From Claveliimonas ammoniilytica (GTDB taxonomy: Bacteria; Bacillota; Clostridia; Lachnospirales; Lachnospiraceae): a stretch of 64,000 nucleotides of DNA. Location: the NCBI RefSeq assembly GCF_025567415.1, contig NZ_JAOQJV010000001.1, positions 310,001-374,000 of the forward strand, written 5' to 3'. Under the pieces are notes generated by a model. That model searched no databases. It worked only from the letters and a program-made list of their open reading frames with translations, and was not told where the DNA came from. Below are positions 8,113 to 16,188 of this stretch, piece by piece; the stretch's first letter is position 1; the number at the start of each line of letters is the position of its first letter. Made by a program: the position numbers and the translations under genes.

Positions 8113-8934
8113 ATGATAGATTTTCATACACATATATTTCCGGAGAAGATTGTAAAGAAGACGCTTGCAATTCTGGAGGCGAATTGCGAGACGGTACCGT
8201 ATACAGATGGTACTGCGGCAGGACTGCAGGCTTCGTCAGAAGAGGCAGGGATTGACTGTTCCGTGATTCTTCCTGTAGCTACGAAGCCGGAGCAGTTTGA
8301 TTCGATTAACCGGTTTGCAATGCAGTTTCGTGGTCAGGACAGATTACTTTCGTTTGGAGGAATCCATCCGGATACGGAAAATGTCCGTGAGAAACTGATG
8401 TTTTTAAAAGATCAAGGATTTAAAGGCATTAAATTACATCCCGATTATCAGCAAACATTTATCGATGATATCCGATGTGAGCGAATTATTGATGTGGCGA
8501 GTGAACTGGGATTAATTGTAAGTGTTCATTGTGGATTTGATCCGGGTTACAAAGAACTGACACACTGCACACCCGATAGGATTGTAAAGATGATTGATGC
8601 CGTTCATCCGGAAAAGTTGGTACTTGCACATATGGGCAGTCTCATGATGTGGGACGATGTTGAAAAGTATCTGGTCGGAGCACCGGTGTGGTTTGATACC
8701 GGTGTTGTATTCGGACATATTGCTGAAGAACAATTCATACGTATCGTCCGTAAACAAGGCGCAGACCGTATTCTTTTTGCCAGTGATTCCCCATGGGGCG
8801 GACAGAAAGAATTTGTGCAGACATTGGAATCAACGAGTCTTACAGAAGCAGAAAAACAGATGATATTCCACACAAACGCAGAAAAATTACTTGGTACGAA
8901 GATTCCGGACAGCCGGAAAATTAAGGAGGAATAA
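8113..8934 (+). CDS. Amidohydrolase-superfamily metal-dependent hydrolase (Amidohydro_2 type)
   Basis: This 273-residue TIM-barrel hydrolase has metal-binding HTH near the start (MIDFHTHIFPE), KGIKLHPDYQ in the middle, VSVHCG, LAHMGS, and the terminal Asp in FASDSPWGG. These are hallmarks of the Amidohydro_2 (uracil/ACMS decarboxylase-like) branch. The substrate is unknown. It lies 40 bases after aspartokinase and 4 bases before asnA, so it is co-transcribed with two aspartate-using enzymes. That hints at an amino-acid or amide substrate but proves nothing. An AAGAGGAA site precedes the ATG. Confidence 0.85.
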   Translation: MIDFHTHIFPEKIVKKTLAILEANCETVPYTDGTAAGLQASSEEAGIDCSVILPVATKPEQFDSINRFAMQFRGQDRLLSFGGIHPDTENVREKLMFLKDQGFKGIKLHPDYQQTFIDDIRCERIIDVASELGLIVSVHCGFDPGYKELTHCTPDRIVKMIDAVHPEKLVLAHMGSLMMWDDVEKYLVGAPVWFDTGVVFGHIAEEQFIRIVRKQGADRILFASDSPWGGQKEFVQTLESTSLTEAEKQMIFHTNAEKLLGTKIPDSRKIKEE

Positions 8935-8938
8935 GAGA

Positions 8939-9949
8939 ATGGCAGAGATAATTATGCCGGAGGGATATTTCTCTCCACTTACAATACGGGAAACGGAGGT
9001 AGCAATCAAAGAAATTAAGGATCATTTCCAGAGCTCACTTGCTAAGAACCTGCATCTTACCCGCGTGTCTGCACCGCTATTTGTAAAGCCGGAGAGCGGA
9101 TTGAATGATAACCTGAACGGTGTGGAGCGCCCGGTTGCATTCGGTATTAAAGAACAGAATGATGACATGGCAGAGATTGTACATTCTCTGGCGAAATGGA
9201 AACGTTATGCGTTGAAAAAATACGGATTCCATTCAGGAGAAGGGCTTTACACAGATATGAGTGCGATCCGCAGAGATGAGGACACAGATAATATCCATTC
9301 TATCTACGTGGATCAGTGGGACTGGGAAAAGGTCATCTCCAAAGAAGAACGCAATACTGAAACATTAGAATATACCGTTAGGAAAGTATATGCTGCATTA
9401 AAAGATACAGAAGATTACATGGCTCGCAGATACAACTATATAGAAGCAGTACTCCCTGATGAGATTACATTTGTTACATCGCAGGAACTGGAAGATATGT
9501 ATCCGGATAAGACCTCTAAAGAAAGAGAATATGCTTATGCTAAATTAAAAGGTGCAATTTTTATTTCTCAGATTGGTAAAGTGCTGGCCTCTGGTGAGAA
9601 GCATGATGGAAGAGCACCTGACTATGATGACTGGGAGCTGAACGGAGATATTATCGTATATTATCCGGTTCTTGATATTGCACTGGAGCTTTCTTCCATG
9701 GGTATCCGAGTAGACGAAGATTCTCTGATGAAACAGTTAGAAATTGCCGGATGTGAAGAACGCAAGGAACTTGCATTCCAGAAGTCATTGCTGAACGGCG
9801 AACTGCCATATACAATTGGCGGAGGTATCGGACAGTCGCGTATCTGTATGTATTATCTGAGAAAGGCACATATCGGAGAAGTACAGTCTTCTTTGTGGCC
9901 GGATGAGATGATTGAAGAGACAGCAAAGCATGGAATTCATCTGCTTTAA
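8939..9949 (+). CDS. asnA: Aspartate--ammonia ligase (asparagine synthetase A)
   Basis: This ATP-dependent enzyme makes asparagine from aspartate and ammonia. It has 336 residues and resembles class II aminoacyl-tRNA synthetase catalytic cores. Family blocks visible are RVSAPLFV, LNDNLNGVERPV, FGIKEQ, GLYTDMSAIRRDE, VDQWDWEK and a C-terminal GGGIGQSR. I chose the ATG at 8939 because AAGGAGG (8924-8930) is correctly spaced; an in-frame ATG at 8891 would add residues unlike the family. It closes the ybaK-lysC-amidohydrolase-asnA run. A perfect inverted repeat lies just downstream. Confidence 0.96.
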   Translation: MAEIIMPEGYFSPLTIRETEVAIKEIKDHFQSSLAKNLHLTRVSAPLFVKPESGLNDNLNGVERPVAFGIKEQNDDMAEIVHSLAKWKRYALKKYGFHSGEGLYTDMSAIRRDEDTDNIHSIYVDQWDWEKVISKEERNTETLEYTVRKVYAALKDTEDYMARRYNYIEAVLPDEITFVTSQELEDMYPDKTSKEREYAYAKLKGAIFISQIGKVLASGEKHDGRAPDYDDWELNGDIIVYYPVLDIALELSSMGIRVDEDSLMKQLEIAGCEERKELAFQKSLLNGELPYTIGGGIGQSRICMYYLRKAHIGEVQSSLWPDEMIEETAKHGIHLL

Positions 9950-9971
9950 AAAAATAAAATATTTTTTGGTA

Positions 9972-10095
9972 ATAAGCTTGCTTTTACAGCAAGCTTATGC
10001 TATTATAATCTAGTATGCCGCACAATGAGGTAATAAGTATTGCACATAGCGTGTGATCACCGTAGTTGGCGAGTAATGATAATAGGAGGTGCCAT
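9972..10095 (+). promoter_or_regulatory. asnA/rplU intergenic control region with 11-bp hairpin, -10 box and probable L21 leader
   Basis: Perfect arms ATAAGCTTGCT (9972-9982) and AGCAAGCTTAT (9988-9998) form a hairpin without a T run, so it is not a standard terminator. A TATAAT box follows at 10004-10009; the weak -35 choices (TTGCTT, TTTACA) fall inside the hairpin. The next 85 bases to the L21 start occupy the position of the ribosomal-protein L21 leader known in Firmicutes, and GTGATCAC near 10051 is self-complementary. The leader assignment rests on position rather than a fold match. Confidence 0.45.
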
Positions 10096-10404
10096 ATGTA
10101 CGCAATTATAGCAACAGGTGGTAAACAGTACAAAGTAGCCGAAGGCGATATCATTAAAGTAGAGAAGCTTGGTGTAGAGGCTGGCGAAACTTATACATTT
10201 GACCAGGTGCTTGCAGTAAGCGACGGAGAGCTTAAAGTAGGAGCTCCTACAGTAGCTGGTGCAACTGTTGAAGCATCCGTAGTTGAGAACGGAAAAGCCA
10301 GAAAAGTCATCGTTTACAAGTATAAGAGAAAATCTGGATACCATAAGAAAAATGGTCACAGACAGCAGTACACAGCTGTTAAGATTGAAAAGATCAACGC
10401 TTAA
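10096..10404 (+). CDS. rplU: 50S ribosomal protein L21
   Basis: L21 is a structural protein of the large subunit that binds 23S rRNA. The 102-residue sequence is fully typical, from MYAIIATGGKQYKV at the start to the basic YKYKRKSGYHKKNGHRQ block near residues 75-90. The start at 10096 is set by AGGAGGT at 10084-10090; an upstream in-frame start would add ten residues unlike L21. It heads the classical rplU-prp-rpmA operon and probably carries an autoregulatory leader. Confidence 0.97.
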   Translation: MYAIIATGGKQYKVAEGDIIKVEKLGVEAGETYTFDQVLAVSDGELKVGAPTVAGATVEASVVENGKARKVIVYKYKRKSGYHKKNGHRQQYTAVKIEKINA

Positions 10405-10418
10405 TTCGGAGATTTTTC

Positions 10419-10751
10419 ATGACTCATGTAACGATTTATCGTAACAAAGAAAATGAATGTATCGGTTTTACTGTAATCGGACATGCTGAGTATGCGGAAG
10501 CCGGAGAAGATATTATCTGCGCCGGAATATCCATGCTGGTAATTAATACCTGTAATGCAATCGAAGCGTTAACTACAGCGAAGTTTTCACTGACGACCAA
10601 TGAATCTGAAGGACTCATTGATCTGAGGCTGAAAGAAAACCCGACGAAGGAAACCGAACTATTGTTGTCTGCGATGATTCTCGGATTCGAGAATATGGCA
10701 GACGATCAGGACTATAAAGAATATATTCACTTAACATTTGAGGAGGTGTAA
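10419..10751 (+). CDS. prp: Ribosomal-processing cysteine protease Prp
   Basis: Prp removes the N-terminal extension of L27 in Firmicutes. This 110-residue protein has the catalytic pair at exactly His22 (GHAEYAEAGED) and Cys34 (IICAG), the positions described for the staphylococcal enzyme. The gene lies between rplU and rpmA, its usual place, 14 bases after L21 and 5 bases before L27. The adjacent L27 keeps the extension with the Prp cleavage motif, so enzyme and substrate are both present and should be made together. Confidence 0.95.
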   Translation: MTHVTIYRNKENECIGFTVIGHAEYAEAGEDIICAGISMLVINTCNAIEALTTAKFSLTTNESEGLIDLRLKENPTKETELLLSAMILGFENMADDQDYKEYIHLTFEEV

Positions 10752-10756
10752 CGATA

Positions 10757-11041
10757 ATGATGAAATTAAACCTTCAGTATTTCGCACACAAAAAGGGAGT
10801 AGGTTCTACAAAGAACGGACGTGACTCTGAGTCCAAGAGACTTGGTGCTAAGAGAGCCGACGGACAGTTTGTAAAAGCTGGCAACATTCTTTACAGACAG
10901 CGTGGAACAAAGATTCATCCGGGAGTTAATGTAGGTCGCGGTGGCGATGATACATTGTTCGCACTGGTTGACGGCGTTGTTCGTTTTGAGAGAAAAGGAA
11001 GAGATAAGAAACAGGTTTCTATCTACCCAGTTGCAGAGTAA
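10757..11041 (+). CDS. rpmA: 50S ribosomal protein L27 with Prp-cleaved N-terminal extension
   Basis: L27 reaches toward the peptidyl-transferase centre. The 94-residue product starts MMKLNLQYFA followed by HKKGVGSTKNGRDS. In Firmicutes the segment before HKKG is removed by Prp, and the LNLQYFA/H motif here matches that site. Two ATGs occur in tandem at 10757 and 10760; either fits the GGAGGT at 10742-10747, and both yield the same mature protein. The C-terminal body (RGTKIHPGVNVGRGGDDTLFA) is standard. Confidence 0.97.
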   Translation: MMKLNLQYFAHKKGVGSTKNGRDSESKRLGAKRADGQFVKAGNILYRQRGTKIHPGVNVGRGGDDTLFALVDGVVRFERKGRDKKQVSIYPVAE

Positions 11042-11063
11042 TTAGACATGAGACTTACGGAGG

Positions 11064-11106
11064 GTGCTGCGAAGTAACTGATTACAGTTATGGAACAGCA
11101 CTTTCG
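11064..11106 (+). promoter_or_regulatory. Two-step hairpin in the rpmA-obgE gap
   Basis: GTGCTG (11064-11069) pairs with CAGCAC (11096-11101), enclosing an inner TAACTG/CAGTTA stem. It is followed by TTTCGTT rather than a clean T run. It could be a weak terminator that lowers read-through into obgE, or a processing signal. Confidence 0.5.
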
Positions 11107-11132
11107 TTATATTTCAGGAAAGGAAAACCGCA

Positions 11133-12419
11133 ATGTTTGCAGACAGAGCAAAAATATTTATCAGATCCGGTAAAGGCGGGGACGGACATGTAAGTTTTCG
11201 TCGCGAATTATATGTGCCAAATGGCGGTCCCGATGGTGGAGACGGCGGACGTGGAGGCGATGTTATATTTGAAGTGGATGAAGGCTTAAATACACTTCAG
11301 GATTATCGTCACAGACGTAAATATGCCGCCAAAGACGGTGAGCAGGGTGGTAAGAGACGCTGCCACGGAAAAGACGCAGAAGATATTGTATTGAAAGTGC
11401 CAGAAGGAACCGTTGTCAAAGAAGCAGAATCCGGCAAAGTCATTGCAGATATGTCCGGCGACAACAGAAGACAGGTGATTTTAAAAGGTGGACGTGGAGG
11501 ACTGGGTAATCAGCATTTTGCGACATCTACGATGCAGATTCCAAAGTATGCACAGCCTGGACAGCCATCCCAGGAGCTCTGGGTTAATCTTGAGCTTAAA
11601 GTCATTGCAGACGTGGGACTGGTTGGATTTCCAAATGTAGGAAAGTCTACATTTTTATCAAGAGTAACCAATGCACAGCCAAAGATCGCGAACTATCATT
11701 TTACCACTCTGAATCCGAATCTCGGCGTAGTAGATCTTCCGGACGGAAGAGGATTTGTAATCGCAGATATTCCGGGTCTGATTGAGGGTGCGTCAGAAGG
11801 TGTGGGTCTTGGACATGAATTCCTGCGTCATATTGAGCGTACCAAATTAATGATCCATGTAGTAGATGCTGCAGGTACCGAAGGACGTGATCCGGTCGAT
11901 GACATTTACAAGATCAATGCAGAATTAAAGGCGTATAACGCTGATATTGCGAATCGTCCACAGGTAATCGCAGCAAATAAGATCGATGCGATTTACAGTG
12001 ATCCGGAGAACGATCCAATCAAGCGTCTGAAAGATGAATTCGAGCCACAGGGATACAAGGTGTTTCCGATTTCCGGTGTTACAGGAGAAGGTTTGAATGA
12101 ACTTCTGTATTATGTGTCTGATCAGTTAAAGGATCTGGATGCAGCACCGATCGTATTTGAGCAGGAGTATTTCCCTGAGGATGAACTGATTTACGTGGAT
12201 CTTCCGTATACTGTAGAAAAAGAAGATGGTATGTATGTCGTAGAAGGACCAAAGATCGAGAAAATGCTTGGTTATACCAATCTGGATTCAGAGAAGGGAT
12301 TTGCATTCTTCCAGAAGTTCCTGAAGGATACTGGAATCCTGAAAGAACTGGAAGATGCTGGTATTGAAGAAGGCGATACCGTACGCATGTACGGTCTCCA
12401 GTTTGATTATTATAAATAA
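11133..12419 (+). CDS. obgE: Obg family GTPase (ObgE/CgtA)
   Basis: This essential GTPase acts in 50S assembly and stress signalling. The 428-residue protein shows three domains. The Obg fold covers residues 1-158 and contains glycine-rich repeats (GGDGGRGGDV). The G domain has P-loop GFPNVGKST, the G2 region FTTLNPNLG, DIPGLIEG, and NKID. The Obg C-terminal domain runs from about 345. AAAGGA lies 9 bases before the ATG. It follows rpmA, as in most bacteria, and leads directly into yhbY and nadD. Confidence 0.97.
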   Translation: MFADRAKIFIRSGKGGDGHVSFRRELYVPNGGPDGGDGGRGGDVIFEVDEGLNTLQDYRHRRKYAAKDGEQGGKRRCHGKDAEDIVLKVPEGTVVKEAESGKVIADMSGDNRRQVILKGGRGGLGNQHFATSTMQIPKYAQPGQPSQELWVNLELKVIADVGLVGFPNVGKSTFLSRVTNAQPKIANYHFTTLNPNLGVVDLPDGRGFVIADIPGLIEGASEGVGLGHEFLRHIERTKLMIHVVDAAGTEGRDPVDDIYKINAELKAYNADIANRPQVIAANKIDAIYSDPENDPIKRLKDEFEPQGYKVFPISGVTGEGLNELLYYVSDQLKDLDAAPIVFEQEYFPEDELIYVDLPYTVEKEDGMYVVEGPKIEKMLGYTNLDSEKGFAFFQKFLKDTGILKELEDAGIEEGDTVRMYGLQFDYYK

Positions 12420-12431
12420 AGGAGAACAGGA

Positions 12432-12722
12432 ATGACTACAAAACAGAGAGCATATTTGAAGAGTCTTGCCATGACCATGGATCCGGTATTTCAGATTGGA
12501 AAGAACTGTGTAACACCGGAAGTGACTGCGGCTGTATCAGAAGCGTTGGAAGCAAGAGAGCTGATCAAGCTCAGCGTATTACAGAACTGTGTCGATGATC
12601 CGAAAGAAATGGCAAAAGTTCTTGCAGAGCGTACACATTCACAGGTTGTACAGGTAATTGGTAAGAAAATCGTTCTGTATAAAGAAGGTAAAGACGACAA
12701 GAAAAAGATACAGTTACCATAA
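12432..12722 (+). CDS. yhbY: YhbY family ribosome-associated RNA-binding protein (CRM domain)
   Basis: This is a 96-residue single CRM-domain protein that binds pre-50S particles in other bacteria. It has TTKQRAYLKSLA at the start, the central GKNCVTPEV (the GxxG-type RNA-binding loop region), and VQVIGKKIVLYK at the end. It lies 12 bases after obgE with an AAAGGAG site and 30 bases before nadD. The context of obgE and rsfS fits a role in ribosome maturation. Confidence 0.93.
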   Translation: MTTKQRAYLKSLAMTMDPVFQIGKNCVTPEVTAAVSEALEARELIKLSVLQNCVDDPKEMAKVLAERTHSQVVQVIGKKIVLYKEGKDDKKKIQLP

Positions 12723-12752
12723 AATATTTATGTGTACTATCGAGGAGTAGAC

Positions 12753-13367
12753 ATGAAAATTGGAATAATGGGAGGCACATTTGATCCCATTCATAACGGA
12801 CATCTGATGCTGGGAGAATATGCATATCGTGAATTTAAGCTGGATCAGGTCTGGTTTATGCCGAATGGGAATCCGCCTCATAAACAGGATAGTGTGTTCC
12901 AGACAACGAGAGAAGACCGCATGGAGATGGTAACTCGTTCAATTGAAAAGTATGATTACTTTCGTCTGGAAGATTATGAGATTAAACGGCAGGAAATCTC
13001 ATATTCCTATCAGACAATGGAATATTTTAAAGAAAAATATCCGGAAAATCATTTTTATTTTATCATTGGCGCGGATTCACTGTTTATGTTTGAACAGTGG
13101 GTGCATCCGGAGCGAATCGCTGCGACCTGTACGATTCTGGCTGCATACAGAGATGATAAAAACAATCGTCAGGTAATGGAAGATAAGATTGCTGAGCTGA
13201 ATCGCAAATACAATGCAGATTTCCGTCTTCTGGTTACGCCGGTGCTTCCAATGGCATCTCATGAACTGCGGAACCGACTGCAGCAAGGAGGTTCTGTGAC
13301 AGGCGAAATTCCAATCGAAGCAGAAGAATATATCAGAGAACATCATTTGTATAAAGGAGTGCAATGA
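12753..13367 (+). CDS. nadD: Nicotinate-nucleotide adenylyltransferase NadD
   Basis: NadD joins nicotinate mononucleotide and ATP to make deamido-NAD. The 204-residue product begins KIGIMGGTFDPIHNGHL, containing the nucleotidyltransferase motif GxFDPxHxGH, and ends with the family block around SSTxxR (here ASHELRNRL). The start is ATG at 12753 with GAGGAG just upstream; an in-frame ATG at 12732 would precede this site. It overlaps yqeK by four bases. It complements the nadABC operon found later at 57.6-60.5 kb on the opposite strand. Confidence 0.96.
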   Translation: MKIGIMGGTFDPIHNGHLMLGEYAYREFKLDQVWFMPNGNPPHKQDSVFQTTREDRMEMVTRSIEKYDYFRLEDYEIKRQEISYSYQTMEYFKEKYPENHFYFIIGADSLFMFEQWVHPERIAATCTILAAYRDDKNNRQVMEDKIAELNRKYNADFRLLVTPVLPMASHELRNRLQQGGSVTGEIPIEAEEYIREHHLYKGVQ

Positions 13368-13945
13368 CATTAATGAATCATGAGCTTACATTTATTCAGA
13401 ATGAACTGAAAAAGGAACTGGATGAGCCTCGTTATCAGCACACATTGGGTGTCATGTATACAGCATCAGCTATGGCAATGTGTCATGGTGCAGATCTCGC
13501 ACAGGCACTGACAGCAGGACTTTTACATGACTGTGCCAAATGTATTCCTGCTGATGAGAAGATACGTATGTGTAAAGAACATGAGATTCCAGTTACAGAT
13601 ATAGAATATGCGAATCCAGGACTTCTGCATGCAAAGCTTGGTGCTTATCTGGCAGAAGAAAAATACGGAATCTTGGATCCGGTGATTCTGGATGCGATAC
13701 GCTATCATACCACAGGAAGACCGGAGATGACTCTAATGGATAAGATTATATATATATCTGATTATATGGAACCGGGAAGGAAAGAACTTCCGAATATGAA
13801 TGATGTGCGATATCTGGCATTTCATGATATCGATGCGTGTCTGTATCGGATATTGAAGGATTCACTGGAATATCTGAACAGTACCGGGAAACCGTTAGAT
13901 CCTATGACAGCAGAGACCTGTCAGTACTACGAGAATAAAAGATAA
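13364..13945 (+). CDS. yqeK: YqeK-type HD-domain bis(5'-nucleosyl)-tetraphosphatase (symmetrical)
   Basis: This 193-residue HD-superfamily hydrolase has RYQHTLGV (first His), LLHDCAK (HD pair), AIRYHTTG and ISDYMEPGR, typical of YqeK, which splits diadenosine tetraphosphate to ADP in Firmicutes. The gene begins inside the last codons of nadD with AAGGAG upstream, and rsfS follows 22 bases later. This nadD-yqeK-rsfS order is conserved in the phylum. Confidence 0.93.
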   Translation: MTLMNHELTFIQNELKKELDEPRYQHTLGVMYTASAMAMCHGADLAQALTAGLLHDCAKCIPADEKIRMCKEHEIPVTDIEYANPGLLHAKLGAYLAEEKYGILDPVILDAIRYHTTGRPEMTLMDKIIYISDYMEPGRKELPNMNDVRYLAFHDIDACLYRILKDSLEYLNSTGKPLDPMTAETCQYYENKR

Positions 13946-13967
13946 TTATTAAGCAGGAGGACTGTAT

Positions 13968-14318
13968 ATGAATCAGGCGAATACAATGGCTAAAGTTATA
14001 TATGATGCACTGGATGAAAAGAAAGGTGCAGATATTAAGATTATTGATATTTCAACTGTTTCTACGATTGCAGATTATTTTGTGATCGCAACCGGAAACA
14101 GCAACAGTCAGGTCAGTGCACTGGTAGAGAATGTAGAAGAGCAGATGCATAAGAATGGATTTGCCATGAAGCAGCGAGAGGGTAATGGTAACAGCCCATG
14201 GATCCTGCTGGATTATGCAGATGTGATCGTGCATGTGTTTGATAAAGAGAACAGAAGCTTCTACAATCTGGAGCACATCTGGCATGATGGAAAAGAAATT
14301 ATGAGAGATGATTTGTAA
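13968..14318 (+). CDS. rsfS: Ribosomal silencing factor RsfS
   Basis: RsfS binds L14 on the 50S subunit and blocks subunit joining when nutrients are short. The 116-residue sequence is complete, with DIKIIDISTVSTIADYFVIATG near residues 23-44, SQVSALVENVEEQ, and the C-terminal signature PWILLDYADVIVHVF. It is preceded by GCAGGAGG and forms the end of the ribosome/GTPase run. The next gene starts 17 bases after it, so the run may continue into the DUF362 protein. Confidence 0.96.
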   Translation: MNQANTMAKVIYDALDEKKGADIKIIDISTVSTIADYFVIATGNSNSQVSALVENVEEQMHKNGFAMKQREGNGNSPWILLDYADVIVHVFDKENRSFYNLEHIWHDGKEIMRDDL

Positions 14319-14334
14319 AAGGAGTGATAAAATC

Positions 14335-15450
14335 ATGGATAAATCACAGGTTTATTTTACAACATTTAAAGCAACGCTGAATGAGAATCTGCTTCAGAAA
14401 TTACACAGACTCATGAAGACTGCCGGATTTGAACATATCGATTTTCATGAAAAATATGCGGCGATTAAGATTCACTTCGGAGAATATGGTAATCTTGCAT
14501 TCTTAAGACCGAATTACGCAAGAGTTGTGGCAGACTATGTAAAAGAACTTGGCGGTAAACCATTTCTTACAGATTGTAATACACTTTATGTCGGAAGCAG
14601 AAAGAATGCACTGGATCATCTGGAAACTGCATACATTAATGGGTTTTCGCCGTATCAGACCGGTTGTCACGTTATCATCGGTGACGGTCTGAAGGGAACC
14701 GATGAAGAGATTGTTCCGATTAATGGCGAATATGTAAAAGAAGCAAAGATTGGTCAGGCAATCATGGATGCAGATGTTTTTATCTCACTGACACATTTCA
14801 AAGGACACGAGACAGCCGGATTTGGCGGTGCAATTAAAAATATCGGTATGGGATGTGGCTCAAGAGCCGGTAAAATGGAACAGCACTGCGACGGTAAACC
14901 AAGTGTGGATCAGGATAACTGTATAGGATGTGGTGCCTGTTCGAGAATCTGTGCACATGATGCACCGGTTATTACCGAAAGAAAAGCATTGATCGACCAT
15001 GATAAATGTGTAGGCTGCGGAAGATGTCTGGCAGTCTGTCCAAAGGATGTGATTGCAGCAGATTTCAGTGATTCCGTTGCGATGCTAAATTATAAAATGG
15101 CTGAATACAGCTATGCGGTATGTAAGGACAGACCATGTTTCCATGTATCTCTGATATGTGATGTATCACCAAATTGTGACTGTCATGCAGAGAATGATAT
15201 TCCGATCATTCCTAATGTAGGTATGCTGGCATCGTTTGATCCTGTGGCATTGGATCAGGCCTGTGCAGATCTGTGCAATCAGATGCCTGTTATCGACGGC
15301 AGTGAGCTTGATAAGAATATCAAAGAGATGGGACATAAACATCACGATCATTTCCATATGACACATCCGGATGCAGAGTGGAAGACCTGTCTGGCTCATG
15401 CAGAGAAGATTGGTCTTGGCACAAGAGCATATGAACTTCATACAATTTAG
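14335..15450 (+). CDS. DUF362 domain protein with two [4Fe-4S] ferredoxin clusters
   Basis: This 371-residue protein has an N-terminal DUF362 domain (FHEKYAAIKIHFGEYGN; FISLTHFKGHETAGFGG). Two ferredoxin motifs follow, CIGCGACSRIC and CVGCGRCLAVCPKD, at about residues 200-240, then a further domain ending in a His-rich stretch (HKHHDHFH). It is probably a cytoplasmic electron carrier or iron-sulfur enzyme of unknown substrate; the family is common in anaerobes. The ATG at 14335 follows AAAGGAGTGA. A strong two-way terminator ends the transcript. Confidence 0.88.
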   Translation: MDKSQVYFTTFKATLNENLLQKLHRLMKTAGFEHIDFHEKYAAIKIHFGEYGNLAFLRPNYARVVADYVKELGGKPFLTDCNTLYVGSRKNALDHLETAYINGFSPYQTGCHVIIGDGLKGTDEEIVPINGEYVKEAKIGQAIMDADVFISLTHFKGHETAGFGGAIKNIGMGCGSRAGKMEQHCDGKPSVDQDNCIGCGACSRICAHDAPVITERKALIDHDKCVGCGRCLAVCPKDVIAADFSDSVAMLNYKMAEYSYAVCKDRPCFHVSLICDVSPNCDCHAENDIPIIPNVGMLASFDPVALDQACADLCNQMPVIDGSELDKNIKEMGHKHHDHFHMTHPDAEWKTCLAHAEKIGLGTRAYELHTI

Positions 15451-15454
15451 AAAC

Positions 15455-15502
15455 AAAAAGATAATCGGACAAAGATTTTATTCTTTGCCCGATTATCTTT
15501 TT
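15455..15502. terminator. Bidirectional terminator between the DUF362 gene and lexA
   Basis: AAAAGATAATCGG pairs with CCGATTATCTTTT, with an inner CAAAGA/TCTTTG stem. A run of A on one side and T on the other lets it serve both converging genes. Confidence 0.92.
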
Positions 15503-15510
15503 CGCATTAT

Positions 15511-16128
15511 TTACTCGAAAAATCTAAATACACCGATTACTTTGCCAAGAATCGTAACATCTGGTACAATGATCGGATCCATATAGTCGTTCTCTGGCTG
15601 AAGTCTGATATAACCATTTTCTTTGTAAAATGTCTTAACCGTAGCCCCATCTTCAATCAGGGCAACGACCATCTCTCCGTTAGACGCATTGTGTTGTTCC
15701 TTAACCAGTACCAGATCTCCATTAAGGATACCGGCATTCACCATGCTTTCACCCTGTACTTTTAACAGGAATGTATTCGCATTCGGAAGCATCTCGACAG
15801 GAATAGGGAAGTAGTCTTCGATATTCTGTTCAGCAAGAAGCGGTTCTCCGGCAGCTACGTGACCAATAATAGGAACACTGGTCATCTCGCGGCGCATCAT
15901 TGCAAAAGAGTCATCCAGGATCTCAATTGCTCTTGGCTTCGTAGGATCACGGCGAATATAACCGTTCTTTTCAAGTGTCTCAAGATGAGAGTGAACAGAA
16001 GAAGTAGACTTCAAATGTACAGCTTCACAGATGTCACGCACAGCAGGCGGAAATCCTCTCTCAAGAATCTGAGACTTAATATAGTCAAGAATCTCTTGTT
16101 GTTTTGATGAAATCTTACCCTGTGCCAT
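15511..16128 (-). CDS. lexA: SOS repressor LexA
   Basis: LexA represses DNA-damage genes and cleaves itself when bound to RecA. The 205-residue protein has an N-terminal winged helix (residues 1-70; KSTSSVHSHLETLEKNG is the recognition region), the cleavage site Ala93-Gly94 in VAAGEP, and the catalytic dyad Ser128 (GESM) and Lys165 (TVKTF). The start at 16128 has AAAGGAG nine bases upstream; the longer upstream frame is not needed. It is divergent from a YneA-like gene, the arrangement known from Bacillus. A LexA box overlaps its own -35 element, so it should be autoregulated. Confidence 0.97.
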   Translation of the reverse strand: MAQGKISSKQQEILDYIKSQILERGFPPAVRDICEAVHLKSTSSVHSHLETLEKNGYIRRDPTKPRAIEILDDSFAMMRREMTSVPIIGHVAAGEPLLAEQNIEDYFPIPVEMLPNANTFLLKVQGESMVNAGILNGDLVLVKEQHNASNGEMVVALIEDGATVKTFYKENGYIRLQPENDYMDPIIVPDVTILGKVIGVFRFFE

Positions 16129-16161
16129 TGAAACATACTCCTTTCGATTAGTAAATATGAG

Positions 16162-16175
16162 TGGGGATATCCCCA
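16162..16175. repeat. Perfect 14-bp palindrome in the lexA 5' untranslated region
   Basis: TGGGGATATCCCCA is fully self-complementary and lies between the lexA -10 element and its ribosome site. It is GC-rich in AT-rich surroundings and does not resemble a LexA box. It may be an operator for another factor or a small RNA hairpin. Confidence 0.5.
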
Positions 16176-16188
16176 ATACTTTAATATA

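Noticed and set aside
8891..8938. Upstream start for asnA at 8891
   Set aside because: It would overlap the amidohydrolase gene, has no ribosome site, and adds residues unlike the AsnA family; AAGGAGG fits the ATG at 8939.
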